Made by a program: the position numbers and the translations under genes
Assembly (NCBI GenBank): GCA_026936325.1
Contig: JAPTHN010000256.1
Span: 124,001 to 188,000, forward strand
Length of the DNA: 64,000 bases
Origin: Platynereis dumerilii
Lineage: Eukaryota > Annelida > Polychaeta > Phyllodocida > Nereididae
Reading direction: 5' to 3'
Shown here: positions 20,816-31,911 of the stretch, piece by piece
Numbering within the stretch: the first letter of the stretch is position 1
Layout of the letters: each line of letters begins with the position of its first letter
The notes under the pieces: model-generated
What the model was told of the DNA's origin: nothing
The model's database searches: none
The model's input: the letters and a program-made list of their open reading frames with translations, nothing else

Positions 20816-23800
20816 TCATTTTGTGAAATTGAATGACACATTGCCATTAAATGTACAATGAGCTAACACCCCCCCAAACTTCCCCAGGACTTTTTCACTC
20901 TGATACTGATAGTGCGCGGAGTTGACACTTGGCTGTCTGGGAGTTGCAGCTGCAACAGGTGCTGGTGACAACAGTGGGACGAGGGAATTGGTGGGCGCAG
21001 CATGTGGGGGATTTGTGGCAATGGGCTGAGGAGCAGAAGATGGCACTGTGGATGACTGCAAAATGCTGGACATTTGTTTCTGCTTCTGGACATTTGCAGT
21101 GGCGTAACTGTTGAGAGAAGACACATTTTTATGACCCGAAAGTTGCGCCACATCGTTTGGATGTACACCTCCGTGGAGCAGGTCAGAACACATGGTTTTC
21201 CTCACACTGTGGTTGGTGAACCGGCCATTTAGACCTGCATTGTTGGCCATTCTCTTCATCATAGTAGATAGTTTGTTAAATCCCATGGGTTGGTTTTTGA
21301 ACCATATTTCATCATTGACAGGCTTGGGGATAGGGGACAAAAAAAAGGGGGCATCAGGAAATTTCATTGATTCAGACCTTTTGCTTGAAAATAACTCAAA
21401 AGCCTTCACAGGGCATCTATCTGAGTCAATCTTAAATATTTTAGGCTTGAAAGCCTTAGCATTACCATTTTCTCCGTTTCTTGTTTTGGTTGATCTTTCA
21501 GTAAACTCGATGAAACAGTCACTGTCAGTTTTCCCCCTTCTCAGATTAATGTCCCCCCATTTAAGTGATTTGCTTTCCTGCACCCCTCTGAATCCAAACC
21601 CCTTTGAAATAGAATACCACAAAAAATTTTGCAGTCGTTCTCCGTTATCTAAACCAAATTGTCCTTTATCCCAAAGGATGGTTTCGTCACATGCCTGTAG
21701 AGCTTCAGCCTTTTTGGGAAGATTGCCCAAGCCACTCTGTTTTAGGTCCTTCTTTTTGGAGGACAATACTCTTCTTGAAAGCTTGAACACAGGATCTTTC
21801 CCAATGTCTATCCCATAATTTAACAGTTCCAATTTCCTCTTAATAGCTCTGTAGTAGGATACGACAGTTCCTGGCTCATATAAATTCCCATCTGGTTTTT
21901 TCAGTTCCATGAGCCATGCTCCCATCTCAGTGTCCAGTTTTTCTGGAGACATTTCTTTTGGCATGTCCTCGTCCGTGATATTTCTTAATGAAGGATTTCT
22001 TCCCCTCAGCCAGACGCACATTCTCCTGTATACCTGGTCTGTCTTCTTTTTAGTTGCCTTTGACTGGTTGGCCTCAACATAGTCCAACAAACTGCTTTTT
22101 GTTTTGTCTTGAAGATCATCATTTTCCATAGCCGCATCAATGACATCATCCATTTCAACTGGCATATCCTCTTCCAAAGCCAAATCGCACTGTGCACATA
22201 AATCCTTGGTTAGATCCATTAAATCTTGATCTGACAACGACATATCATGCCATTCATCTGCAAAAAAAAAAAAAAAATTACTAATCTTGAAATCATTCAT
22301 TTATTTTAGTTGTTTAATTTTCTATCTTTTTGAAATAATATATAAATCATTTATTTCATACACATAATCATACAGTGGGTACAAAAATGGTATACATGGT
22401 TAATTTATAAAATAAAAGGAATATCACAGACTTCAAATAAAAACGTGTATACAATATAAATTAAAAGAATCACATTGTGCACAAGTGCACGAGTATTGTA
22501 AAAACTTCATTTTGGCTAAAACCTGGTACTGTGCTATGTCTGAGTTCTGAAATCTGTTTAGTACATAAATATCACATCTTTCACGACAGTTTAAAAACAT
22601 TTTCTTGATGGCTAAAGAACTAAGAGACAACATTTTGGAAATATCACAGACTAGTTTCTTTTCAATCAATCGCAGATTGGCACCTATTAAACTGTTTGCT
22701 TTTTTGATACTAAAATCACATAAAAATTTTACCTTCACATTTTCTGACTTCATCATTGTCTGTACTAATTTGACAAATCTAGTCTGGACCTGCTCCAGTG
22801 CACTAAGTGAATCCATTAAAATTGGCAAAAACCTAGTATGAGTACAATTGGGCAGATTTAACAACCTTCGTATACACCTATTCCACATAACTTGAAAAGA
22901 GTTAACATGCTTGTCTGTTAAATTCCAACTCTGGCAACCATAAAAATGTGCGCATTTTGAATTAAATATTGCTTTAATGACATCATCATTACACTCTCCT
23001 ATTGTACACAACACATAATTTACTCTCTGAATCATATCACTCTTTTTCATTCTAATTTCAGTATTTTCTGACATATTACAGTCTAGATATGTGCCTAAAT
23101 GTTTTACTGATGACACCCATTTCAATTCTTCATTACTCAATTTCACATTAGGTGTTATCTTATCTTTCCTGCTAAACATCATACAAACAGTCTTTTGTGG
23201 ATTATATTTTACACTGACATTTTTAGAGAATCTCTCAGACACATTAAGCATATCCTTCAGACCACCAACAGTTGGCGACAATAATGTAAAGTCGTCTGCA
23301 TAGCCAAATGCTCCAAAAAAATGACTTCCTACCCAGCAGCCTATGCCTTGTCGCTCTAATTCCTTCAAAAGTTCATCAATATATACACAAAATAAAATTG
23401 GCGATATAATGCCACCCTGTCTAATGCCATTTGTTGTAGCAAGAGGCTCCGAGAATGAGCCTTGCCACCTCGTTCTCATCTGTTGGCGTTGATACAGATC
23501 TAGTAAAGCTCGCACAATTATTGCCGGAATCCCTCTATCAATTAACAATGTGAAAAGCTTGTCATATCGTACACGGTCAAATGCCTTGGAGACATCGACA
23601 AAACAGGAATATACATCTGTGTTATGATTGGCATAATACCGAACAACCTCTTTTAGCATCAATGTACACATAACAGTACTATGTTTCTCTTTGAATGCAT
23701 ATTGCATATTGCTGGTGTTAAGCATTAATTTGTATCTTTGAATGATAACAATATCTAACAATTTTGCAATAGAGTTACACAGAACAATACCTCTATAGTT

Positions 23801-24409
23801 GCTACTTGTACATGGGTTGCCTTTACTGTCTTTTGGAATAGACTCAATAGTTCCCATCAATAAGTCTGCAGGTTGATATCCATGAGTTAACACAGCAGTA
23901 AATAACAATGCCAACTGTCTAAAAAATTCTTCACATGACCACAAAATATGATTAGACATAAAGTTTTTGTTACCATCACCTTTGTTTGCCTTAATATAAC
24001 GATTATCAGATGCCAAAGTAATCAAATCTATCTGTATCATGAGTGTCATTGAATCTAATAATACTGATACAAAGAAATTGGTCAGTCTGACATTTCATTT
24101 TGACAGGTTGAAGTGACATTAAGTTGACAGACCTCTTTTATGCAAGTATAAACTTAGGTAACAAAATTGTAACAATTTGTGAGTTCACGTCAAAATTCAA
24201 TTGATTGCCTGTCAACTTTTGAGTGCGTTGTTGTTGATCGCACCTAATGAACCAATTGAATATGCTACATTGTGACAATATAACCCGCATAACTAGATGA
24301 TCTTTTGATTTAGTAACTTAACTGCCTATATGTAAATTTTGATTGACAGGTTATAATCTAAATAGGTAAACTTACCATCCTCAACTATTTGTAGTTGAAA
24401 TGTAGCCAT
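20816..24409 (-). CDS. Crypton-type tyrosine recombinase, two exons (24376-24409 and 20816-22257)
   Basis: Exon 1 encodes MATFQLQIVED plus one base and ends GATG|GTAAGT. Exon 2 follows a T-rich tract and TTTGCAG. Splicing completes a GAT codon and gives 491 residues with no internal stop. Residues about 65-155 resemble the SAM-like core-binding domain of the DUF3504/ZMYM-QRICH1 family (KKTDQVYRRMCVWLRG; YEPGTVVSYYRAIKRKLELL). The catalytic domain shows Arg 235 (GFGFRGVQ), the H-x-x-R pair at 361/364 (NHSVRKT), His 387 (SGHKN) and Tyr 396 (LNSYA), so all expected residues are present. The C-terminus is Ser/Pro/Ala-rich. The ATG has a good context (A at -3, G at +4) and two TGACGTCA sites lie just upstream. 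Cryptons move DNA through a circular form with a tyrosine recombinase. It could be an active transposon or a domesticated gene; its location among repeats favours the former. Confidence 0.85.
22258..24375 (-). other. Intron of the Crypton gene
   Basis: 2,118 bp from GTAAGT at 24375 down to a poly-pyrimidine tract and CAG at 22258. Most of it is the LINE segment described separately. Without that insertion the intron would be a few hundred bases. Confidence 0.8.
22433..24049 (-). mobile_element. LINE reverse transcriptase, 5'-truncated, inside the Crypton intron
   Basis: A 538-codon uninterrupted frame with reverse-transcriptase motifs in order: SIPKDSKGNP...NYRGIVL (about 70-89), VDVSKAFDRV (151-160), NGIRQGGIISP (207-217) and GYADDFTLL (249-257). 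The thumb/connection region follows and the frame ends with a Cys-containing tail (CTCAQC). The apurinic endonuclease normally found N-terminally is missing, so the copy is truncated at its 5' end, probably near 24060-24100. The clade could not be assigned (a RTE-X/CR1-like type is possible). It is in the same orientation as the gene, so it is transcribed with the intron. The absence of stops over 1.6 kb suggests a young insertion. Confidence 0.85.
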
Positions 24410-24446
24410 TGTTAATTGCGATCCATGCAGGAATGTCTGGATGTTG

Positions 24447-24492
24447 TGACGTCATTCAAGAGGCGCGATTATTTTTGGCACATGTGACGTCA
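24447..24492 (-). promoter_or_regulatory. Two perfect CRE-type TGACGTCA sites upstream of the Crypton ATG
   Basis: TGACGTCA occurs at 24447-24454 and 24485-24492, 38 and 76 bp upstream of the start codon on the minus strand, with a half-like ACGTCAAT near 24515. The octamer is the palindromic binding site of CREB/ATF bZIP factors. Two perfect copies within 46 bp at a start codon suggest a promoter that responds to host bZIP signalling. No TATA box was identified. Confidence 0.6.
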
Positions 24493-24561
24493 TAACACAA
24501 TTGATCTTTATTACGTCAATATCGTTAAAGTAGTACCACGTTGTCAAAAATATGCAAATCA

Positions 24562-24630
24562 AGGATGGTGGATCATATTTAAATTAGGGATGGTGTATCA
24601 TATTTAAATTAGGGATGGTGGATCACAAAA
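24562..24630. repeat. ~29-bp tandem repeat
   Basis: The phrase GGATGGTGGATCATATTTAA and its near copies occur three times head to tail (GGGATGGTGTATCATATTTA; GGGATGGTGGATCACAAAAT). It lies upstream of the recombinase gene. Confidence 0.8.
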
Positions 24631-24689
24631 TTATATCCCATGGGCTGTTCCTCATGGGTTTTCCATGAGGATCACTGCCAAGTGTGGGA

Positions 24690-24950
24690 TATTTAATAAA
24701 ACGAACAATATCAATATAATCTCCCGCAAGCGGCGGGGGATTATAATAATAACAAAAGTAGCAATAACAAGATGAATTCCCCTACGGAGAATTCATAATA
24801 ATATTTACGTAAACAAGAAATAGCAAAACGTACAATAACAATATGAATTCCCCTACGGGGAATTCATAATAAAGACGTACAATATCAATAAGAACATCCC
24901 TACGGAAAGTTCTTAACTAGTATAACTAATATTGCCGTACGGCAATATCG
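24690..24950 (+). repeat. Array of small hairpins, mostly TACG-looped (first large array)
   Basis: Five consecutive stem-loops separated by AATAATAAY-like spacers and AC(A)ATA(T/A)CAATA leaders: ATAATCTCCCGC/GGCGGGGGATTAT near 24716-24743, GAATTCCCCTACGGAGAATTC (24774-24794; 21 nt given here as GAATTCCCC-TACG-GAGAATTC), GAATTCCCC/GGGGAATTC (24845-24865), AGAACATCC/GGAAAGTTCT (24891-24913) and AATATTGCC-GTAC-GGCAATAT (24928-24948). Stems differ between units but each keeps self-complementarity, and TACG recurs as the loop in three of the five. Confidence 0.8.
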
Positions 24951-25519
24951 GATAATCCCCCGCGGGGCCCCGTATGACCCGAGCCCTGCATACTCTTCTC
25001 TGCCAATTCATGTCCATTATTTTTGCGTATTACCCTGGCCCGCTTTGTAGGGAATGAAGTTCTATTCCAAGAGTGAGCATAACATCATAACTGTAGTGCC
25101 TGTATGCCTTAATGAGTTTAATGCACAAATACAAGATATAAAACCCAATGAGGAAACCCTTATGCATGATGCCCTTTCAATGAGCAATGTATATCATTCC
25201 AATGTGATTATTACACTCTACTTATTTTGTTCACGTTAGATACGCTGCATTGACAGTCCAGGGCGGTTACCTGCGATTGTTGAAGAAGGTCAGCTGTTGG
25301 GAAAGGTGGCAGTGAGACAGAATATAACTGGCTGGTGACTAACATGCATCTGTGAACAATTTTTGTACTTTATTTTACCAGGAAAGTATTGGAGATAGGA
25401 GGATGTCCTTATATGACAAAATAGGCCAAAAAATTAGCAACATGTACATTCAGTTTTAAGTGATTTGAAATAATAATTCACAAGTTATAATTGAATATAT
25501 AAAATAATTTATGTTAAAT
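24951..25519. other. non-coding, nothing recognised
   Basis: Begins with a GC-rich patch (CCCCCGCGGGGCCCC, itself self-complementary) and continues as ordinary AT-rich DNA. Open frame 25054-25239 has no motif. Confidence 0.4.
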
Positions 25520-26128
25520 TGGCTGACATTCTCAGCTTTCCAAAAATGTTCCTGTTTTGTTTCTAGGACTAATATTAAAGGAGATAGAGCCCATCAAATG
25601 TTGGACTTTTGAGGCCCTGTGGCAGCTAAAGTATTAGACCTAGGATGCCATACTTTTGCATAGACACTATACAATGGTAGCACTAACAATTCCTGTAAGG
25701 ACATAAAAATCTGACATTTCAATCATAGTTTTTCATGACATCACCCCTCAAAATTTCGGTTTCTTCAAATTTTGAACTTTTTTTTCTCCATAACAATTCA
25801 CCCTATTACCACCAGGCTCCTTTCCGCACTGCATAATCCATTAAAGATTACCAGGAAAAATTTTCATGAAATTCTGACAGACAGTTTTCCAAAAATCGGA
25901 ATCGGAAATATTCGGTGAAGATTGCCTGTAATTCCTATGTCAAACGGAATTCCGATGCGTAATTCCCACCATAGCAGGAATTCTATAGTGTCTGAATGCT
26001 GTATAGGTGCTTATTGACATATCTCTTCTGGTTAAGAAGTTATTCAACATTTAAAAAAGTGAAAAAGTTGGAAGAATAATAATAAAGAAAAAGAATAAAG
26101 AATAAGAATACGTACAATATCAGTAGTA
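25520..26128 (+). repeat. Hairpin-tailed interspersed repeat, copy 2
   Basis: Direct-orientation relative of 19545-19955, carrying the shared blocks described there plus an extra internal stretch. It leads directly into the hairpin array at 26129, so both copies end in the same hairpin type. Confidence 0.65.
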
Positions 26129-26357
26129 ACTTCCCTACGGGAAGTTCTTAATAAGATGCTGAAAAAAAAAACCGAACAAAAACAATATAAATTCCCCTAA
26201 CGGGGGAATTTATAATAATAAGAATACGTACAATATCAATAAGAACTCTCCTACGGGAAGTTCTTAATAATAACAAAATCAGCAATAACAAGATGAATTC
26301 CCCTACGGGGAATTCATAATAATAAAGATCAACAATTTCAATAACGGGAAGTTCTTA
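26129..26357 (+). repeat. Array of small hairpins, mostly TACG-looped (second large array)
   Basis: Four complete units and one half unit: AACTTCCC/GGGAAGTT (26129-26147), ATAAATTCCCC/GGGGGAATTTAT (26187-26214, loop TAAC), AGAACTCTCC/GGGAAGTTCT (26242-26265), GAATTCCCC/GGGGAATTC (26295-26315), then a lone GGGAAGTTCT (26345-26355). Leaders such as CGTACAATATCAATAAG and AGCAATAACAAGAT repeat those at 24.7-24.9 kb. Confidence 0.8.
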
Positions 26358-27236
26358 ACTAGTACACCTGTAATTGTGCACAATTAAAAAGATATCTTGT
26401 AAGTTATTTGGTTTTTGTGATTCTTGATGATTATTGATTTAAACATATATTTTGATTCATATATTTTTGACTTAATTTATGGGATATTTTTAGACTCTTT
26501 ACTTATAGTGTTTTGTCATTTTTGGTTTATTTTAGATTACCACTGTCATCGTCACGGTGCGTCAATAAAGGCATTTGGTCAATTTTAAAGTTTGCCTCCG
26601 TCATCATTTGCGTTTCGTAACATAAGCTTATAGGCCTATTTTATTTGACAAAAAATGTATTGATTGTAAAAGATCATGATTGAGATGTACAATTAAATTA
26701 TTAAATGCAAGACCTGGAAAGGGGATACAGTGGAAATAAAAGTGGACGGAAATACCATCATGATTTTAAACTTGGCTTGATTTGGTGTTTCTAAATCCGT
26801 CCACCCACCTGAAATGGTTTTTAGGGCGCTCTCTGTTAAGAGAGCTCCCTGTTGTCATTGGAATCTTGAATATCTTGTGGGTCAAGTTTCTGCTGCCTGT
26901 CTTCTTTGATCCTATTGCCATTTACCATGTATCATGGCATGCGCCTCCACGTGAAGCATTCAACTTTTGGTCCATGTTAATCCCATAGATAAGTCTCTGG
27001 CAAGGGAAATCCATTTAACCAAAATGCTCCTAATGAATGATGTCACATCGATAATATATCGTCATACAGATCCCCCCAAGCCGGGGGATTCCCCAAACAG
27101 GGAATCCCTGCATGGTTGGTGTAGAGGTAATGGTCAGTAGCTACAAGAGAGTTACAGGTGGAAGCTACACCTGCTGCTGTGAGCCTTATTGGAGAAGGGG
27201 CTCCTGTATCAGGAGTTCTTGTAATATATATTTATG
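26358..27236. other. non-coding with two extra short hairpins
   Basis: ATCCCCC-CAAGC-CGGGGGAT (27070-27089) and GATTCCC-CAAAC-AGGGAATC (27087-27107) sit side by side and overlap by a few bases. Otherwise nothing is recognised. The 68-residue frame at 26782-26988 lacks motifs. Confidence 0.45.
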
Positions 27237-27240
27237 TCTG

Positions 27241-27285
<45 letters not shown>

Positions 27286-27286
27286 A
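27237..27286. repeat. (CTAT)n microsatellite
   Basis: About 12 uninterrupted TCTA units. It produces the repetitive 'YLSIYLSI' frame at 27112-27324, which is not a gene. Confidence 0.95.
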
Positions 27287-27789
27287 GAACATTAAATAGA
27301 CCCAAACTCGAACTCAAACTATAGATCTATCTAAGGATCTAGCTATAATTAATTTATCTATAGATCTGTCCAACACTTTCTCTTAGTCACTTTATCTCAT
27401 TTGGTAACAATCATTTATTGTAATGAGCTTAAAAAGACATTTTGAGAAGAAATCAAGTATATTTTTATCAATATATGTATCACATATTATCGAAATATCA
27501 GATATATTATTGCAATTAATAAAACATATAAGATGTTGGGTTAAAGGTGAAACTTGGGAAATCCATGAGTAGAAATAAACTAATACGTAAATGGCATGCA
27601 CTGCCATGAAACTCGCGCAGCATTGTCATAGAACTACTGCATTATCTTCAACATTCCATGCAGAAGGCCAACATATCTTTTTAAAGAACTGGGCAAATGG
27701 GCAGATAGATAAGATTAGATAGATAAGATCAGATCTATAGAGTATAGATAAGATTAGATAGATAGATACAGAGATAGATAGATAGATAA

Positions 27790-27830
<41 letters not shown>

Positions 27831-28466
27831 CAGATTGCACTAAATAATTGATGTTACATAACTGAGATCAATAAAACCACAGATATATCTGTGCATTGGT
27901 TTTATACAGACTGTTGGATCAGTGCTAAATTTCAGTTCAAATGCTTGATGAGACAAACTGTACAAATGGCATGTTAATGATTACATAAATTAGAATTGAG
28001 CAATTAAACAAATTTATTGGTTAAAATGGTTCTACAATTGTAATTAAAGCAGTTAATTGAAATTATTGATAGTCAACTTAACCCCTACACTTTGATTCTT
28101 CTATTATAAGCGTAATCAATATTTCTCAAATCGGCAAAAAATCCTTTGTGGAAGTTAATGTTTTGCAAAACTTTAAAAAATTGCAAGAAATGATAAGTGT
28201 GTGCTGAATAATGCCCTGTGGACAGATTTACCATCCTTGCTGGACGGATTTACGGATTTAGGTGCCCAAACCTTCAATTTTTGTTGTCATGGTTTCAGCA
28301 AAAATTATTTGAATATTTGATAGTAGGGAATAAGCCCCTTCCAAAAGGCCAATTTTTATTTTTGTATCCATTTCCATTCTCCTGGAAAACCAGTTTTGGC
28401 CACAAGTGGATTTACCCTCGTTTACTCTATTATTTTGCTTTTCAATTTTTAAATATCACAGATGAT
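27287..28466. other. non-coding with a second GATA microsatellite
   Basis: An impure then pure (GATA)n tract covers about 27692-27835, on the opposite strand sense to the CTAT tract at 27237. The remainder is AT-rich. Open frames 27392-27607 and 28218-28523 show no motif. Confidence 0.6.
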
Positions 28467-28517
28467 AGGGGCCCATTGACTTATTATGCCACGGGCCCTG
28501 AAATGCCGCCAGTCAGC
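28467..28517. mobile_element. Right end of a MITE related to the one at 39931-40174
   Basis: AGGGGCCCATTGACTTATTA and TGCCACGGGCCCTGAAATGC parallel the right end of the 39931-40174 element (GGGCCCATTGACTGATTTTG). The left end is not identifiable, so this is a fragment. Confidence 0.5.
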
Positions 28518-28862
28518 CGCTGAAGGTGGGGAGTTACTGTTACCCAGTTTTAGTTGGTTTATAAATGAAGATGACTTCATATTTTGGAAAGTTAACATAA
28601 ATAAAAGTGCTCATGGGATGATGAAGGAGGTTTTTCACAGTGAACTAGATAATTTGCATAAAGATATTCGAGACAGACGGGTCTTCATGATGTTTATTAT
28701 GAATTTCAAATATTCAAGGAATTGAATAATCGTGAAGTGAGTTAGAACATAAGAATGCATATTACCTGGCGTTTTGTACTCGTTCCCAATCAAGAAGAAC
28801 CTGTTCTTCTGGATCCATACATGTGTGAGGCATGGAATGTGAACTGTGAATGAAAGAAAAGG

Positions 28863-28940
28863 CCTAATGGTTAAGAGTGCTTGTTTGACAAACAATGGCT
28901 CTGAGGGTGTGGGTTCAAACTCACTTTAGTCCGAGCCCAT
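28863..28940 (+). repeat. tRNA-like sequence, probably a SINE head
   Basis: TGGTTAAGAGTGCTTG resembles an A box and GGTTCAAACTC a B box, at normal spacing for an RNA polymerase III promoter. The intervening bases do not form a convincing cloverleaf, so a tRNA gene is unlikely. Confidence 0.4.
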
Positions 28941-29014
28941 GGGACATTAAATGGAGGGGGGTTGTATCCACTGTCCTTTGCTGGGGAAACTAATAGGCAC
29001 CTGACATCCTTGAA

Positions 29015-29486
29015 CAGAGCATTTTTTAAGGATTTTCAACTGGGAGACCGAACAAACTTTGTCGCGTCATGATGCGCGGTATTTATAGATCATCAGTACA
29101 CCTCTAGATCCATTCGAATATATTTGTGTAATTACTTGCTCGCTAAAGAGTGTTTGAATGGTAAATTTGGCTGCTAATTTAGGTGTCTCACCAACTGTCA
29201 CCATGACGAGTTTGACAAAAATGTTTAAAAGTTGGAAATCAGAAAGATGACACAAGAAAAAATATGTTGTAAAGATGGTAAAGAATATATTTGATTATGA
29301 GAACAAGTAGCCTTGGTTTCAAATTCATCCAAGAACTACAAATTAAGACAACCAAAATGGAAATTGCTGGTAGTCTCTGGAAAAAATTGGTCTCCCAGTG
29401 ATGCCAATTTGTCAATGACTGGGAGACCAAATCTGTCCACTGGGAGACCAAATGGTCTCCCAGTTACTATGTTAAAAAATGCACTG
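29015..29486. mobile_element. MITE with CAG(T/A)GCATTTTTTAA ends
   Basis: CAGAGCATTTTTTAAGGATT at 29015 pairs with the reverse complement of the sequence ending GTTAAAAAATGCACTG at 29486. The pairing continues into AACTGGGAGACC / GGTCTCCCAGTT. GGGAGACCAAAT-type phrases recur inside (near 29385-29460). CCTTGAA is present on both sides with a 3-bp offset; a target duplication is not certain. Confidence 0.6.
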
Positions 29487-30379
29487 TGACCTTGAATCAC
29501 TAAAAAAGGAAAATGCAATTCCATCCACAAAAGATTAGTAGAGGACCACACCATAGAGCCCGTGACCACTTGAGTTTGAGCAATTTTTGAATGTCGATTC
29601 AGGTTTAAGATTCAAGATTCAAGATTCATATTAATTTATTTCTCTTATCATTTGCATTTAATAATAACATTGGAGACCACTCTAAGGCTCCCTGGAGCCG
29701 CTATCGAGGGGCTACCATTCAAATTTTCATACATTAATTAATTAGACCATTACATTCAGGAGTCTTATAAACACAATGGTTAACTCAATAATATTCGCGG
29801 AGCGACGGGCGGCAAAGCCATCCGTTGCGTAAGCGAACTTAGCTTAACAACAGCTCATAATAAATTTTGAATCTGTCAGTGGAGTGAGAATGAAGGACAG
29901 CCTTCACCTGCCGTGGAGTTGGTCCCTGATTAAACAGTAAGTTTCGGTAAAAGTAAACATCCCTGAATTTCTCTTGCAATACTGCAGGAGTGTCTGAAAA
30001 ATTCCATTTGGTTCTTAACTATCCTATTCTGTTTTGAAAACTTCATTTTTATGCTCATTTATGTTGTCTGCATGAAAAAAGGTTATTTTGCTGACAGGTG
30101 TCGCCACCGGTGTAACATCATGCTTGCAGTGCCACACCCAGGGAAAATGACTGAACTATCAGCAGCCTGCTAGTGAGCAGTGATGTGTGAAGTTTATTTG
30201 AGGTGTGAAGTTTAAAATCTATTACTGTACTTAAATAGCATCAATTAATTTAGGCCCAACTGATTGTGTTCTTGTTTATCATTATTATACCTGGACCATG
30301 AAAGCAGAGCTGTCATTGGCTGAGAGCTGGTCACATGTCAGTCATTATTTTAGTATATTGACCAGGACTATTGCCCTCC
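29487..30379. other. non-coding, nothing recognised
   Basis: Starts with a TTCAAGATTCAAGATTCA triplet repeat (29610-29630). A GC-richer patch at 29800-29835 has no clear identity. Confidence 0.4.
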
Positions 30380-30545
30380 AAAATTTTTTTTCTGAAAACA
30401 ATTTTTTTTCAGAAATTTTTTTTTTCCAATTTTTTTTTCCCAACTTTTTTTTTTCACACTTTGTTTTTCCAAAATTTTTTTTTCCGAAATTTGTTTTTTC
30501 TAAAATCTTTTTTCACTAAATGTTTTTTTTCAAAATTTTTCCATA
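30380..30545. repeat. T-rich low-complexity tract
   Basis: Runs of 7-10 T broken by CC, CAAA or CTGAAA every 14-20 bases. It yields Phe-rich spurious frames (30298-30640). Confidence 0.9.
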
Positions 30546-31284
30546 CATTTGCAATAGTGCAGGAAAATAATAAGATTAGGGCATTAATTAGTAAAGACCA
30601 GAAAAAACTCAACAAAACTAGTAATAACAGTGCAATGTAGGCTATGCGTCTGCTTATCTACTCTCCTGTGTGAAAGGAGAACTTATTTCCCTCGGCCTTC
30701 AGCCTCGTGAAATAGTTTTCACTTACACACCCTGGAGGGAAATATATTTGACTAATGCCCTCGAAATCAGTCAATATTTGAATACTATAATATTGTTTCA
30801 AAATAAGAACAGTTAATTTGAGCTCCGCGAATCTATGGCATTGCCACCTACATATTTATATATGCAGAAAAAGAAGTAGGATAAAAGGAGAGAAATAAAA
30901 AGACAAAAGAAAGAAGAAAAAAAATTTACATTGGGGAGAACGGGGTAAGTTGTGCCAAAGTGTAAGTTACGCCACCCACTGTTGGGGTGAAATGAAGAAC
31001 TGGGTAAAGTAGGCAATGCCAACCATATATACCCACTTGGTCAACATCATTAAGCACCAAGAAAGAAACTACCAAATATAACGGTATGAAAAGTTACACT
31101 AATAAATTCAATGTTGCTGCTGAAAACTTGAAGTTCCGAGAACTGACATTCTAGTTTCTAAGTCATTTGGTATTTGTATTAAGATGATGTCCCTCTGGTA
31201 GGATAGAGTTAAGAGGTACATCTAGACATTGGTGTTGTTAGATTTCATCTTGGGTTGTTTGTTCATTTTTGACAACCAGTTTCA
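30546..31284. other. non-coding, nothing recognised
   Basis: AT-rich. A GGGGTAAGTTGTGCCAAAGT patch near 30944 resembles phrases in the duplicated segment at 31.3-31.7 kb. Confidence 0.4.
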
Positions 31285-31760
31285 TAGAGAAAATCTATTT
31301 TGGGCATGTTGTGCCATTTTGACTGGGGTGAGTTGTGCCAATGGTATGACATAGGATTACATTTTTTACTCCTCTTTTTTCATCTTCACTTGACGCAAAG
31401 CCTAAACATGTTGTGGAATAACTCACACTGAAAGAAACATGTTTTAAAAGCGTTAAATCACCCCTCTAAACAATACAAAATTCTACTTTTTGCAGCATTT
31501 TAAATTTTTGCATAAAATAGTACATACATGTTTGGTTAAGACTTCCATTGTTTCGATAGCCTTTTAATGTCATTAATTTATTTTGACATTTGAAGTTTTA
31601 TAGAGAAAATCTATTTGGGGCATGTTGTGCCATTTTGACTGGGGTGAGTTGTGCCAATGGTATGACATAGGATTACATTTTTTACTCCTCTTTTTTCATC
31701 TTCACTTGACGCAAAGCCTTTTAATGTCATTAATTTATTTTAACATTTGAAGTTTTATTT
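31285..31760. repeat. ~120-bp direct duplication
   Basis: 31285-31405 and 31600-31719 are almost identical (ATAGAGAAAATCTATTT...GACGCAAAGCCT). A second block (CTTTTAATGTCATTAATTTA) repeats at 31562 and 31718, showing two overlapping duplication steps. Confidence 0.85.
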
Positions 31761-31911
31761 TCCATTATGGTGTTTACTGTTTGTAAATAACACTCTAAAA
31801 TAATCTAAGAAATGCATTATATATTAATGGATAGCCATTTTCACCCCGATATCACCAACAAAATAAACAAAATAATCAAATTTATGGTCATGGATATTAG
31901 GTGTTACTGGC

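Noticed and set aside
21192-21818. 208-codon + strand frame opposite the Crypton exon
   Set aside because: It is antisense to a well-supported coding exon and has no motif of its own.
24690-26357. CRISPR-like array or bacterial terminators
   Set aside because: Units are self-complementary, vary in stem sequence, lack regular spacers and sit in a clearly eukaryotic context.
27112-27324. Protein with YLSI repeats
   Set aside because: It is the (CTAT)n microsatellite read in frame.
28863-28940. Functional tRNA gene
   Set aside because: Only the promoter boxes resemble a tRNA; the stems do not pair adequately.
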